Assembly (NCBI GenBank): GCA_910587155.1
Contig: CAJULA010000039.1
Location: forward strand, 1 to 20,997
DNA length: 20,997 bases
Reading direction: 5' to 3'
DNA from: an uncultured Lachnospiraceae bacterium
GTDB lineage: Bacteria > Bacillota > Clostridia > Lachnospirales > Lachnospiraceae
Shown one piece after another: positions 6,290 through 12,798 of the stretch. How positions within the stretch are numbered: the stretch's first letter is position 1; each line of letters starts with the position of its first letter. The notes under the pieces are model-generated. The model was given only the letters and a program-made list of their open reading frames with translations. It was not told the origin of the DNA and searched no databases. A program made the translations under genes and the position numbers.

Positions 6290-7483
6290 ATGGCAAATTT
6301 CAGGGATTACATAAAAAGAAAAGAGAAGAATGAGGAAGAGAGCCTGGGGAAAAAGATATTCAGACACCGATTGACCGTTCTGTACCGAAGCGCTCTGATC
6401 GTGGCTGTGATTGCCGCTGCCGCGGTGGTGGTGATGATACAGATGAAAAACAGAGTATTTGGCGAATATCAGGTAACTACATCTGTTCCCCGGGAAAGCG
6501 TTTCCAATGCCACGATCATGGCTTTTGGAGAAAATATCCTGATCTATGGCAGTGACGGTGCGAGCTGTATCAATCGCCGGGGAGACGTGCTCTGGAATCA
6601 GACGTTTGAGATCCAGAATCCTGTTCTGGCCATCTGTCAGAATGTGATGGCGATCGGAAACTATAATGGAAGGATTATTTATCTTATGGACACGGGAAAA
6701 GCCATAGGAGAGATTGATACGAAGATGCCAATCCGAAATTTTGCTGTTTCCGCTAATGGAGTGGTGGCGGCAGTACTGGATGATACGGCTGATATCACAT
6801 GGATTTACCTGTTCGATTCTTCCGGCAATACACTGGCATATTTTAAGACGACCATGAAAGACAGCGGTTATCCGGTCAGCATCACCATTTCCGATAACGG
6901 CTGTCTTGTAGGCGTGTCTTATCTGTATATGGATAACGGTATGATGCGTTCCAGCGTGGCTTTTTATAATTTCGGCCCGGTAGGCCAGAATGAAATTGAC
7001 AATTTTGTCAGCAGCTATGATTATATGGACACGGTAGTTCCCCTGATTAAGTTCCTGGGCAATGAAAAGGCAGTTGCCGTTGCGGACAACAGGCTTGTCT
7101 TTTTTGAAGGAGATCAGAAGCCGGTCAGCATTGCGGATATTTTACTGGACAGTCAGATAGTGGGGGTTTATGATGGAAATGATTATGTGGCACTGGTGTA
7201 CAATGATGTAACAGGGCAGGCACTTTACAAGGTGGATATTTATAATGACAGCGGAAAGCTGGAAGACACTGTGATGGCCGATATGCAGTTTTCGGATATC
7301 CTGTTTTATAAGGATAAGGTTATTATCTATAACGAACAGGAATGCCTGGTACATACCATTGGCGGGATGGATAATTTCAATGGAAGATTTAATGATCTGG
7401 CGCTGCTGCTCATACCGACGGACAAATCTTATGAGTATGTGATGGTCACACCTGATTCCATAGATACCATCGAATTAAAATAA
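6290..7483 (+). CDS. DUF5711 family membrane-anchored beta-propeller protein
   Basis: This 397-residue protein matches what I know as DUF5711, a family of unknown function in clostridia. A basic cytoplasmic N-terminus (1-30, KRKEKNEEES) precedes one membrane helix (about 33-52, Ala/Val-rich). The rest is extracellular and made of repeated beta-rich units such as ILIYGSDGASCINRRGDVLW, VMAIGNYNGRIIYLMDTG and VAVADNRLVFFEG, typical of WD40/PQQ-like propeller blades. No catalytic motif is visible. The ribosome site is modest (AGAGGA 6278-6283). The neighbours, a tail-anchored unknown and CvpA, suggest an envelope or cell-surface role; that is inference. Confidence 0.82.
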   Translation: MANFRDYIKRKEKNEEESLGKKIFRHRLTVLYRSALIVAVIAAAAVVVMIQMKNRVFGEYQVTTSVPRESVSNATIMAFGENILIYGSDGASCINRRGDVLWNQTFEIQNPVLAICQNVMAIGNYNGRIIYLMDTGKAIGEIDTKMPIRNFAVSANGVVAAVLDDTADITWIYLFDSSGNTLAYFKTTMKDSGYPVSITISDNGCLVGVSYLYMDNGMMRSSVAFYNFGPVGQNEIDNFVSSYDYMDTVVPLIKFLGNEKAVAVADNRLVFFEGDQKPVSIADILLDSQIVGVYDGNDYVALVYNDVTGQALYKVDIYNDSGKLEDTVMADMQFSDILFYKDKVIIYNEQECLVHTIGGMDNFNGRFNDLALLLIPTDKSYEYVMVTPDSIDTIELK

Positions 7484-7524
7484 AAGAGTCTGCAGAAGAA
7501 AAGAAGGAAAGGGTACACAAGGAT

Positions 7525-8028
7525 ATGAATATTGTTTTTTTTATTGTGCTAATGCTCATGGTGGGCGGCGGCATGAAAGGCTATGGACGGGGGATGGTGG
7601 AAGAACTGAACAAGGTGATTGCATTGATACTGGCACTTGTGGCCATAGGTATGTTTGTCGTGGCCGCCACCGGATATATGGAGCATCAGACACTGCGAAC
7701 CATTTTGGGTATTGTCTGTATGACGGTTGCCATTCTCATTTACAGAATCACCGATTTTATATTGTCTTCCCTTAAACTCATATCCTCAATACCGGTATTG
7801 CGCGGTGTAAACCGATTGCTGGGTCTTGGCGTGGGTGTCCTGGAAGCGGTGCTTCTGATCTGGGCGGTATTTATTGTTACTGTGGCCTTTGAATTCGGAG
7901 GCATCAGCAGTTATATTCTGGAAAGCATCCGGGAGAACCGGCTTCTGACCTGGTTGTTTCAGAACAATTACCTTGCAGATCTGATATCCGGATGGCTGCC
8001 GGTGATTTCTGATGTACTGGCGGGATAA
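7525..8028 (+). CDS. CvpA family membrane protein
   Basis: The 167-residue protein has four hydrophobic segments (about 2-20, 28-50, 58-78 and 100-125). It carries the family signature of a glycine-rich first helix followed by GYGRGMVEELN, and SIPVLRGVNRLLGLGVGVLEA before the fourth helix. CvpA was named for colicin V export in E. coli, but the family is widespread and its role is usually described as envelope-related. It follows the DUF5711 gene by 41 bp. The ribosome site is the purine tract GAAGGAAAGG (7503-7512), somewhat far from the ATG. No intrinsic terminator follows. Confidence 0.85.
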   Translation: MNIVFFIVLMLMVGGGMKGYGRGMVEELNKVIALILALVAIGMFVVAATGYMEHQTLRTILGIVCMTVAILIYRITDFILSSLKLISSIPVLRGVNRLLGLGVGVLEAVLLIWAVFIVTVAFEFGGISSYILESIRENRLLTWLFQNNYLADLISGWLPVISDVLAG

Positions 8029-8085
8029 ACAGCAATTTAGAGATGTCCGGATGTCGTGCTGACATGGTGGCAACGAAAATTACAC

Positions 8086-8114
8086 TTGTATCAGGCAATG
8101 GGACATGATATAAT
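8086..8114 (+). promoter_or_regulatory. Extended -10 promoter of the Rpn-type gene
   Basis: TTGTAT (8086-8091), a 17-bp spacer and TATAAT (8109-8114) preceded by TGA form a strong extended -10 promoter. Transcription should begin near 8121, leaving a leader of about 107 bases. Confidence 0.8.
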
Positions 8115-8131
8115 ACTTTTCACTAATCTGT

Positions 8132-8186
8132 ATACCGCATTCTCAGCGGTATTCTGAAAGCCGTAAGGCGTCTTGCTCCGTTTCAG
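8132..8186 (+). promoter_or_regulatory. Folded 5' leader of the Rpn-type gene
   Basis: Two hairpins occupy the leader. ATACCGC/GCGGTAT (8132-8138 with 8146-8152) is a perfect 7-bp stem. CTGAAA/TTTCAG (8154-8159 with 8181-8186) encloses GCC-GTAA-GGC (8160-8169). The second pair has no T tract, so this is not a terminator. About 30 unstructured bases follow before the SD AAGGAGG (8216-8222). Confidence 0.5.
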
Positions 8187-8227
8187 GGCATTGTTCACAT
8201 CATTTCAATCAAATCAAGGAGGTCATC

Positions 8228-9445
8228 ATGTCAAATCGTTTGCAGCAATACTTTCCCATGATCCGTACAAAAGAAGAAATACTGTCAGAGATTACAGGGA
8301 GCAGAGAGCTTTCCGGTCAGTTTTACAGCTGGTCGCAGCAGCAGAGGGAAGAGTTTCTTGATTTCTGTTCAGGTGCGAGGGGAGTGAGGATTTTATATGA
8401 TTCTTTCAGCAAGGAAATACTCAATCCGGAGAGTACACCGGAACGCCTGGAGGATCTTTTGTCCCTCCTTTTAAAGAAACAGGTAAGAATACTTTGTGCA
8501 TTGCCGAATGATTCTACGAGGATAGCCGATGAAAGCACACTGGTTGTCACGGATATTGTAGTGGAGCTGGAAGACGGCAGTATTGCCAATGTTGAGGTGC
8601 AGAAGATCGGCTATAAGTTTCCGGGAGAACGATGTGCCTGCTATTCATCAGATATGCTTCTGCGGCAGTATAAGAGGGTGAGAAGTGCCAAAAAGAAGAG
8701 CTTCAGTTATGAAGATATACAAAACGTATATACGATCGTCTTGTTTGAGAAAAGCCCCAAAGCGTTTCGCCTGTTCCCGGATACCTGTATCCACTGCTTC
8801 GCACAGCGTTCTGACAGTGGTCTGGAACTGGAATTATTACAGAAATACATCTTTATATCGCTTGATATCTTTAAAGAGAACCGTTACAATAAAACAATAG
8901 AAAGCAGACTGGAAGCATGGCTTACATTTTTCAGTGAGGACAGCCCGGAAAGGATCGTGGAGTTGATCGGGGCATATCCGGAATTTAAGTTTATGTATGA
9001 AGATATTTACCGGATATGCCGTAATATGGAGGGAGTTATGGGGATATTTTCAGAAGAACTCAGAATACTTGATAAAAATACCGTACAGCTTATGATCGAT
9101 GAGATGCAGGATGAACTGAATGTGTTGAATAAGACGGCAGATGTATTGAAGGCGGAACGTGACACATTGAGTGCGGAATGTGACACATTAAGTGCGGAAC
9201 GCGACACATTAAGTGCGGAACGCGACACATTAAGTGCGGAATGTGACACATTAAGTGCGGAATGTGACACATTAAGTGCGGAATGCGATACCTTAAGCGC
9301 AGAGCGGGATGTACTTGATATGGAACTGAGCCGTATCCGGCTGCTCAACAGACTGCTGGCGCAAGAGGGCCGTACTGATGATATGGTCAGGGCTGCTATG
9401 GATGAGGATTACTGTAAAGAGCTGTACAGGGAGCTTGAAATTTAG
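8228..9445 (+). CDS. Rpn-type PD-(D/E)XK nuclease/transposase-like protein with heptad repeats
   Basis: The 405-residue protein fits the Rpn (YhgA-like, PDDEXK_2) family, known for RecA-independent recombination-promoting nucleases and abundant in Lachnospiraceae. The likely catalytic core is VVTDIVVELEDG (106-117) with Asp109, followed by NVEVQK (121-126) with Glu123 and Gln125, the D...ExQ form of the motif. An Arg/Tyr-rich helix (135-150) and a helical region follow. Residues 309-364 are eight tandem heptads of the type AE(R/C)DTLS, forming a coiled coil. The tail LAQEGRTDDMVRAAMDEDYCKELYRE (given here as a region, 380-405) is charged and helical. The gene has its own promoter and leader, and the 23-bp gap to the next gene lacks a terminator. 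It looks like an accessory insertion in an otherwise conserved region. Confidence 0.85.
   Translation: MSNRLQQYFPMIRTKEEILSEITGSRELSGQFYSWSQQQREEFLDFCSGARGVRILYDSFSKEILNPESTPERLEDLLSLLLKKQVRILCALPNDSTRIADESTLVVTDIVVELEDGSIANVEVQKIGYKFPGERCACYSSDMLLRQYKRVRSAKKKSFSYEDIQNVYTIVLFEKSPKAFRLFPDTCIHCFAQRSDSGLELELLQKYIFISLDIFKENRYNKTIESRLEAWLTFFSEDSPERIVELIGAYPEFKFMYEDIYRICRNMEGVMGIFSEELRILDKNTVQLMIDEMQDELNVLNKTADVLKAERDTLSAECDTLSAERDTLSAERDTLSAECDTLSAECDTLSAECDTLSAERDVLDMELSRIRLLNRLLAQEGRTDDMVRAAMDEDYCKELYRELEI
9152..9319 (+). repeat. 21-bp tandem repeat, eight units, coding coiled-coil heptads
   Basis: Eight consecutive 21-base units start at 9152 and repeat in frame. Units 2 to 6 (9173-9277) are almost identical, differing mainly at C/T positions that switch CGT or CGC (Arg) to TGT or TGC (Cys). 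Units 7 and 8 are diverged. The near-identity of the central units points to recent expansion by slippage or unequal exchange, so copy number is likely to vary between strains. Confidence 0.95.
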
Positions 9446-9468
9446 TAAGGAAAGGATGGTCATGACTT

Positions 9469-10341
9469 ATGAAAGCACTGAATGACTGCTACACGTTATC
9501 CAATGGGATTCAGATTCCCTGTCTGGGATTTGGTACCTATAATGCGAAGGGAGGAGATAATCTGGCCATTAACCGAATGGCCATTGAGGCCGGTTATCGC
9601 TACTTTGATACGGCGTCTCTTTATGAGACGGAACGTGTACTGGGGCAGGCGGTCAGGGAGAGCGGCATTGCGAGGAAAGATTTTTTTATCGTATCAAAAT
9701 TGTGGATTGATGAAAGAGGGTATCAGGAGGCGAAGGACGCTTTTGAACGTTCTCTTGAAAGACTGCGTATGGATTATCTCGATTTGTATCTGATTCACTG
9801 GCCGAGAGGCAAAGAGGGAGATACGGACTGGAAGGAAAAGGATTTGGATACCTGGCGGGCATTGGAAGAGCTCTATAAGAGCGGAAGGGTAAGAGGGATT
9901 GGACTGAGCAATTTTCTTCCTCATCATGTGGATCCTATATTGAAGAACTGCCATGTGACACCGGTGGTGGATCAGCTTGAGATACATCCCGGTTATACCC
10001 AGGAAGCCGCTGTGCGGTACTGCAGTGAAAATGATATTCGGGTACAGGCGTGGAGCCCTCTTGGAAGAAGTGCAATGCTGGAGCATCCTGTTCTGAAATC
10101 TTTTGCGGATAAGTATGAAAAATCAGTGGCACAGATATGTCTGCGTTTTTTGCTTCAGAAAGGGATCATACCGCTGGTGAAATCCTCTTCCATGGAGAGA
10201 ATGAAACAGAATCAGGATATTTTTGATTTTGAGATCTCATGGGAGGATATGTCAGTGATCAATAATATGCCGCAGAATACATGGCTGGGCGAGCATCCCG
10301 ATTTTGCGGTTCCCAGAAAAAAGAGCAATCCGGAACAGTAA
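9469..10341 (+). CDS. Aldo/keto reductase
   Basis: This 290-residue NADPH-dependent reductase of aldehydes and ketones shows the whole family pattern: LGFGTYNAKGGD (19-30), GYRYFDTASLY with Asp47 and Tyr52, Lys77 in SKLW, and His110 in LIHWP as the catalytic tetrad. Further marks are GRVRGIGLSNF, VVDQLEIHPGY and VQAWSPLGR, and the late KSSSMERMKQN cofactor-binding segment. Length is normal. The start at 9469 follows the purine tract AAGGAAAGGA (9447-9456). The substrate cannot be read from sequence. It sits between the Rpn gene and a sirtuin with no obvious pathway link. Confidence 0.93.
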   Translation: MKALNDCYTLSNGIQIPCLGFGTYNAKGGDNLAINRMAIEAGYRYFDTASLYETERVLGQAVRESGIARKDFFIVSKLWIDERGYQEAKDAFERSLERLRMDYLDLYLIHWPRGKEGDTDWKEKDLDTWRALEELYKSGRVRGIGLSNFLPHHVDPILKNCHVTPVVDQLEIHPGYTQEAAVRYCSENDIRVQAWSPLGRSAMLEHPVLKSFADKYEKSVAQICLRFLLQKGIIPLVKSSSMERMKQNQDIFDFEISWEDMSVINNMPQNTWLGEHPDFAVPRKKSNPEQ

Positions 10342-10405
10342 ACCCTGATTTTACATATTGGCGGCAGCAGGAGTGAGACGGGCAACGAACAGAAAGGGGA
10401 AGCAT

Positions 10406-11122
10406 ATGGATGGACTGGAGCAGTTTCGGAAGATCATGTCGGAGACGGAAAATGTAGTATTTTTTGGCGGTGCCGGGGTTTCCACTGAGAGTGGCATTCC
10501 GGATTTCAGGAGTGTGGACGGGCTTTATAATCAGAAATATGAGTATCCTCCGGAGACTATTTTAAGCCATACGTTTTATCGAAGCCACACGGAAGAATTT
10601 TATCGCTTTTACAGAGATAAGATGCTGTGTCTGACGGCAAAGCCCAATGCAGCGCATAGTAAACTGGCGCAGTGGGAACGGGAAGGGCGTCTGAAGGCAG
10701 TGATCACGCAGAATATAGACGGTCTGCATCAGGCGGCGGGCAGCAAAAAAGTGCTGGAACTTCATGGAAGTGTACATCGGAATTATTGTGAGCGCTGTCA
10801 TAAATTTTATGATGCGACGTATATTCTGCATTCGGAAGGCATTCCCCGGTGCGAATGCGGCGGCGGGATCAAGCCGGATGTTGTATTATATGAAGAAGGG
10901 CTGAATCAGCTGACAATTACGGAAGCTGTTGCATTTATCAGCAATGCGGATGTGCTGATCGTCGGAGGGACTTCGCTTGCGGTATATCCGGCAGCGGGAC
11001 TGATTGATTATTACAAAGGCAATAAGCTGGTTCTTATCAATAAGACTGCCACGCCAAGGGACAGTATGGCGGATCTGATCATACAGGGCAGTATCGGAGA
11101 AATTTTTTCAGCAACAGAATAA
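10406..11122 (+). CDS. Sir2 family NAD-dependent protein deacylase
   Basis: Sirtuins remove acyl groups from protein lysines while cleaving NAD. The 238-residue form from ATG 10406 is chosen because AAAGGGGA (10393-10400) precedes it; a longer frame from a TTG at 10358 has none. It shows GGAGVSTESGIPDFRS (21-36), TQNIDGLH (101-108), catalytic His120 in ELHGSV, a zinc set at C128, C131, C149 and C151, GGGIKPDVVLYEE and GGTSLAVYPAAG. The second zinc pair is C-x-C rather than C-x2-C. The Tyr and Arg that mark desuccinylases of the CobB/SIRT5 type appear as Tyr66 and Tyr69, so deacetylation is more likely. It may be read with the DUF951 gene 20 bp downstream. Confidence 0.92.
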   Translation: MDGLEQFRKIMSETENVVFFGGAGVSTESGIPDFRSVDGLYNQKYEYPPETILSHTFYRSHTEEFYRFYRDKMLCLTAKPNAAHSKLAQWEREGRLKAVITQNIDGLHQAAGSKKVLELHGSVHRNYCERCHKFYDATYILHSEGIPRCECGGGIKPDVVLYEEGLNQLTITEAVAFISNADVLIVGGTSLAVYPAAGLIDYYKGNKLVLINKTATPRDSMADLIIQGSIGEIFSATE

Positions 11123-11142
11123 AAAAAATTTTGAGGTTGAGC

Positions 11143-11331
11143 ATGCAGTTTGATTTTCAGGAAGGAGATATTGTAAAACTGAAGAAGCAGCATCCCTGCG
11201 GCGCCAGAGAATGGGAGATTCTGCGGATTGGTGCTGATTTCAGATTACAATGTCTGGGATGTGGGCACCAGATCATGGTGCCAAGAAAGACAATAGAAAA
11301 AAATGCGAGAGAACTTCATAAAAAACCTTGA
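11143..11331 (+). CDS. DUF951 family small protein
   Basis: This 62-residue protein matches the DUF951 family of Firmicutes, whose function is unknown. The family core is plain: EGDIVKLKKQHPCG, EWEILRIGADFRLQC and CLGCGHQIMVPR. The Cys at HPCG and the CLGC pair could bind a metal. ATG 11143 was chosen over an in-frame TTG at 11131 because GAGG (11133-11136) precedes it at the right distance. It lies immediately upstream of rpsF, as is common for the family, but the rpsF promoter begins at its last codons, so the two are probably separate units. Confidence 0.88.
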   Translation: MQFDFQEGDIVKLKKQHPCGAREWEILRIGADFRLQCLGCGHQIMVPRKTIEKNARELHKKP

Positions 11332-11356
11332 TAAGGGTGGATTTTTATGGTATTAT
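11328..11356 (+). promoter_or_regulatory. Promoter of the rpsF-ssb-rpsR operon
   Basis: TTGATA (11328-11333) and TATTAT (11351-11356) are separated by 17 bp, and TGG directly precedes the -10 box (extended -10). The -35 box overlaps the stop codon of the DUF951 gene. Start of transcription is expected near 11363, giving a leader of about 66 bases. Confidence 0.75.
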
Positions 11357-11383
11357 ATCTCCCTGTGATATATTTTATTCCTT

Positions 11384-11405
11384 GCTCCTTTTATTGAGAA
11401 GGGGC
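11384..11405 (+). promoter_or_regulatory. Hairpin in the rpsF leader
   Basis: GCTCCTT (11384-11390) pairs with AAGGGGC (11399-11405), one pair being G-U, around an 8-base loop, ending 10 bases before the SD AAGGAGG (11416-11422). Firmicute rpsF leaders often carry an S6:S18-binding RNA with a conserved CCG. I cannot find that CCG here, so the assignment to that motif is uncertain. Confidence 0.35.
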
Positions 11406-11428
11406 CAGAGACCAAAAGGAGGTAAAGC

Positions 11429-11719
11429 ATGAACAAGTATGAATTAGCCGTGATTGTCAGTGCTAAGATCGAAGATGATGAAAGAGCTGCCGTTGTGGAC
11501 AAATGCAAGGCGCTGATCGAAAGATTCGGTGGAACGATCACCAATGTTGACGAATGGGGCAAGAAGAGACTTGCTTATGAGATTCAGAAAATGAGAGAAG
11601 CGTTCTACTATTTCATTCAGTTCGATGCTGATTCCAGTGTCCCGGGAGAGATTGAATCCCGTGTTCGTATCATGGACAATGTGATCAGATATTTATGCGT
11701 TAGACAGGACGAGGCATAA
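11429..11719 (+). CDS. rpsF: 30S ribosomal protein bS6
   Basis: bS6 pairs with bS18 in the platform of the small ribosomal subunit. The 96-residue length and the motifs MNKYELAVIVSAKI at the start, GGTITNVDEWGKKRLAYEIQ (54-73 in general position) and the FDADSSVPGEIESRVRI region are typical. It has a strong SD, AAGGAGG, 6 bases before the ATG, and it is the first gene of rpsF-ssb-rpsR. Confidence 0.97.
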   Translation: MNKYELAVIVSAKIEDDERAAVVDKCKALIERFGGTITNVDEWGKKRLAYEIQKMREAFYYFIQFDADSSVPGEIESRVRIMDNVIRYLCVRQDEA

Positions 11720-11737
11720 AAAGAAAGTAGGGACTAT

Positions 11738-12181
11738 ATGAATAGAGTGATTCTTATGGGCAGATTGACCAGAGATCCGGAAATCCGGTATTCTCAGGGT
11801 GAAAATTCGACAGCGGTTGCAAGATATACACTGGCTGTTGACCGTCGTTTTAATCGCAACGGAGACGAAAATACCGCAGATTTTATCGGATGCGTTGCGT
11901 TTGGACGGCAGGCGGAGTTTGCCGAAAAATATTTGCGTAAGGGAATCAAAATGCTTGTGACAGGACGTATTCAGACAGGCAGTTATACCAATAAGGACGG
12001 CGTAAAGGTTTATACGACGGATGTGATAGTAGAGGATCATGAGTTTGCGGAGAGCAAAAATGCAAATTCCGGACAGGACAGCAGTTATGGCGCACCTGTC
12101 AGCAGACCGGAACCGGCTTCCATCGGGGATGGATTTATGAATATTCCGGATGGCATTGATGAAGAACTGCCTTTTAATTAA
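11738..12181 (+). CDS. ssb: Single-stranded DNA-binding protein
   Basis: SSB coats exposed single strands in replication and repair and recruits partners through its C-terminal tip. The 147-residue protein has the OB fold (1-105) with NRVILMGRLTRDPEIRYS, DFIGCVAFGRQAEF and LVTGRIQTGSY, then a short Asn/Ser-rich linker. The tip reads DGIDEELPFN: the usual acidic-Pro-Phe end is followed by an extra Asn before TAA, although most SSB tips end in Phe. The ribosome site is weak. RecR in the same window is a functional partner. Confidence 0.97.
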   Translation: MNRVILMGRLTRDPEIRYSQGENSTAVARYTLAVDRRFNRNGDENTADFIGCVAFGRQAEFAEKYLRKGIKMLVTGRIQTGSYTNKDGVKVYTTDVIVEDHEFAESKNANSGQDSSYGAPVSRPEPASIGDGFMNIPDGIDEELPFN

Positions 12182-12241
12182 GCATCCGTACAGGCTAATA
12201 CGTTTACACGGATTATGATCGTGAGACAGGAGGTATGCATC

Positions 12242-12505
12242 ATGGCTTTTAACAAAGCGGATAAATCAGATGGACCGATGAAGCGGAGAGGCGGAATGCG
12301 CAGAAGAAAAAAAGTCTGTGTATTCTGCGGCAAAGATAATGTGATAGATTACAAGGATACAAACAAACTGAAAAGATATGTATCTGAAAGAGGAAAAATT
12401 CTTCCCCGCCGAATCACCGGTAATTGTGCAAAGCATCAGAGAGCGCTTACCGTAGCTATTAAGAGAGCAAGACATATTGCGCTGATGCCATATGTTGCTG
12501 AGTAG
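12242..12505 (+). CDS. rpsR: 30S ribosomal protein bS18
   Basis: bS18 partners bS6 on the small subunit. ATG 12242 is chosen because AGGAGG (12228-12233) lies 8 bases upstream; an earlier in-frame ATG at 12215 has no such site. The 87-residue product has a basic N-terminus, CVFCGKDNVIDYKD, LKRYVSERGKILPRRITG and CAKHQRALTVAIKRARHIAL. Cys26, Cys29, Cys62 and His65 make it a zinc-type bS18. It closes the operon, with an intrinsic terminator 72 bases downstream. Confidence 0.97.
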   Translation: MAFNKADKSDGPMKRRGGMRRRKKVCVFCGKDNVIDYKDTNKLKRYVSERGKILPRRITGNCAKHQRALTVAIKRARHIALMPYVAE

Positions 12506-12577
12506 GTAGAAAAACATAGAGGGCATAGGCGAAGTCCGGGGATTCATAACCGGAGTCTGGCCGCAATGGCAAAAGAT

Positions 12578-12608
12578 GACCAACTGCCTTACAGCAGTTG
12601 GTCTTTTT
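12578..12608 (+). terminator. Intrinsic terminator of rpsF-ssb-rpsR
   Basis: A perfect 10-bp stem, GACCAACTGC (12578-12587) with GCAGTTGGTC (12594-12603), has a 6-base loop and is followed by five Ts. A smaller inverted repeat, TCCGG/CCGGA (12535-12539 with 12550-12554), lies before it. The rest of the 293-base gap holds the next promoter. Confidence 0.92.
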
Positions 12609-12749
12609 GGTGTTTTATGCAGCGTGTCTTTGATCAGATTTATCGTCAGTTTTTGACAGGCACACATATTATATTTCATAGTTTGACATATTTATACAAA
12701 ATAGCCGTATATTTGACGATATAATCTTATAGCTTTTAAGAAGGAAAAA

Positions 12750-12758
12750 TGCTATAAT
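12750..12758 (+). promoter_or_regulatory. Probable extended -10 promoter of gdpP-rplI-dnaB
   Basis: TGCTATAAT (12750-12758) is an extended -10 element about 40 bases before the gdpP ATG. Other promoter-like words lie upstream: TTGACA (12683-12688) 18 bp before GTATAT, TTGACG (12713-12718) and another TATAAT (12720-12725). They do not form one ideal pair, so there may be more than one start. A small hairpin, CGGAC-TTCT-GTCCG, overlaps the start of the SD GGAGGG (12787-12792). Confidence 0.5.
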
Positions 12759-12798
12759 TAAGAAACGCTAAATCGGACTTCTGTCCGGAGGGAAAGAC

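Noticed and set aside
8051..8065. Terminator after cvpA
   Set aside because: ATGTC-GTGCT-GACAT is only a 5-bp stem with no T tract.
9152..9319. CRISPR array
   Set aside because: The repeats are contiguous with no spacers and stay in frame within a gene.
9007..9348. 113-codon minus-strand frame with SALNVS repeats
   Set aside because: Its repeat is only the reverse reading of the 21-bp array in the Rpn-type gene.
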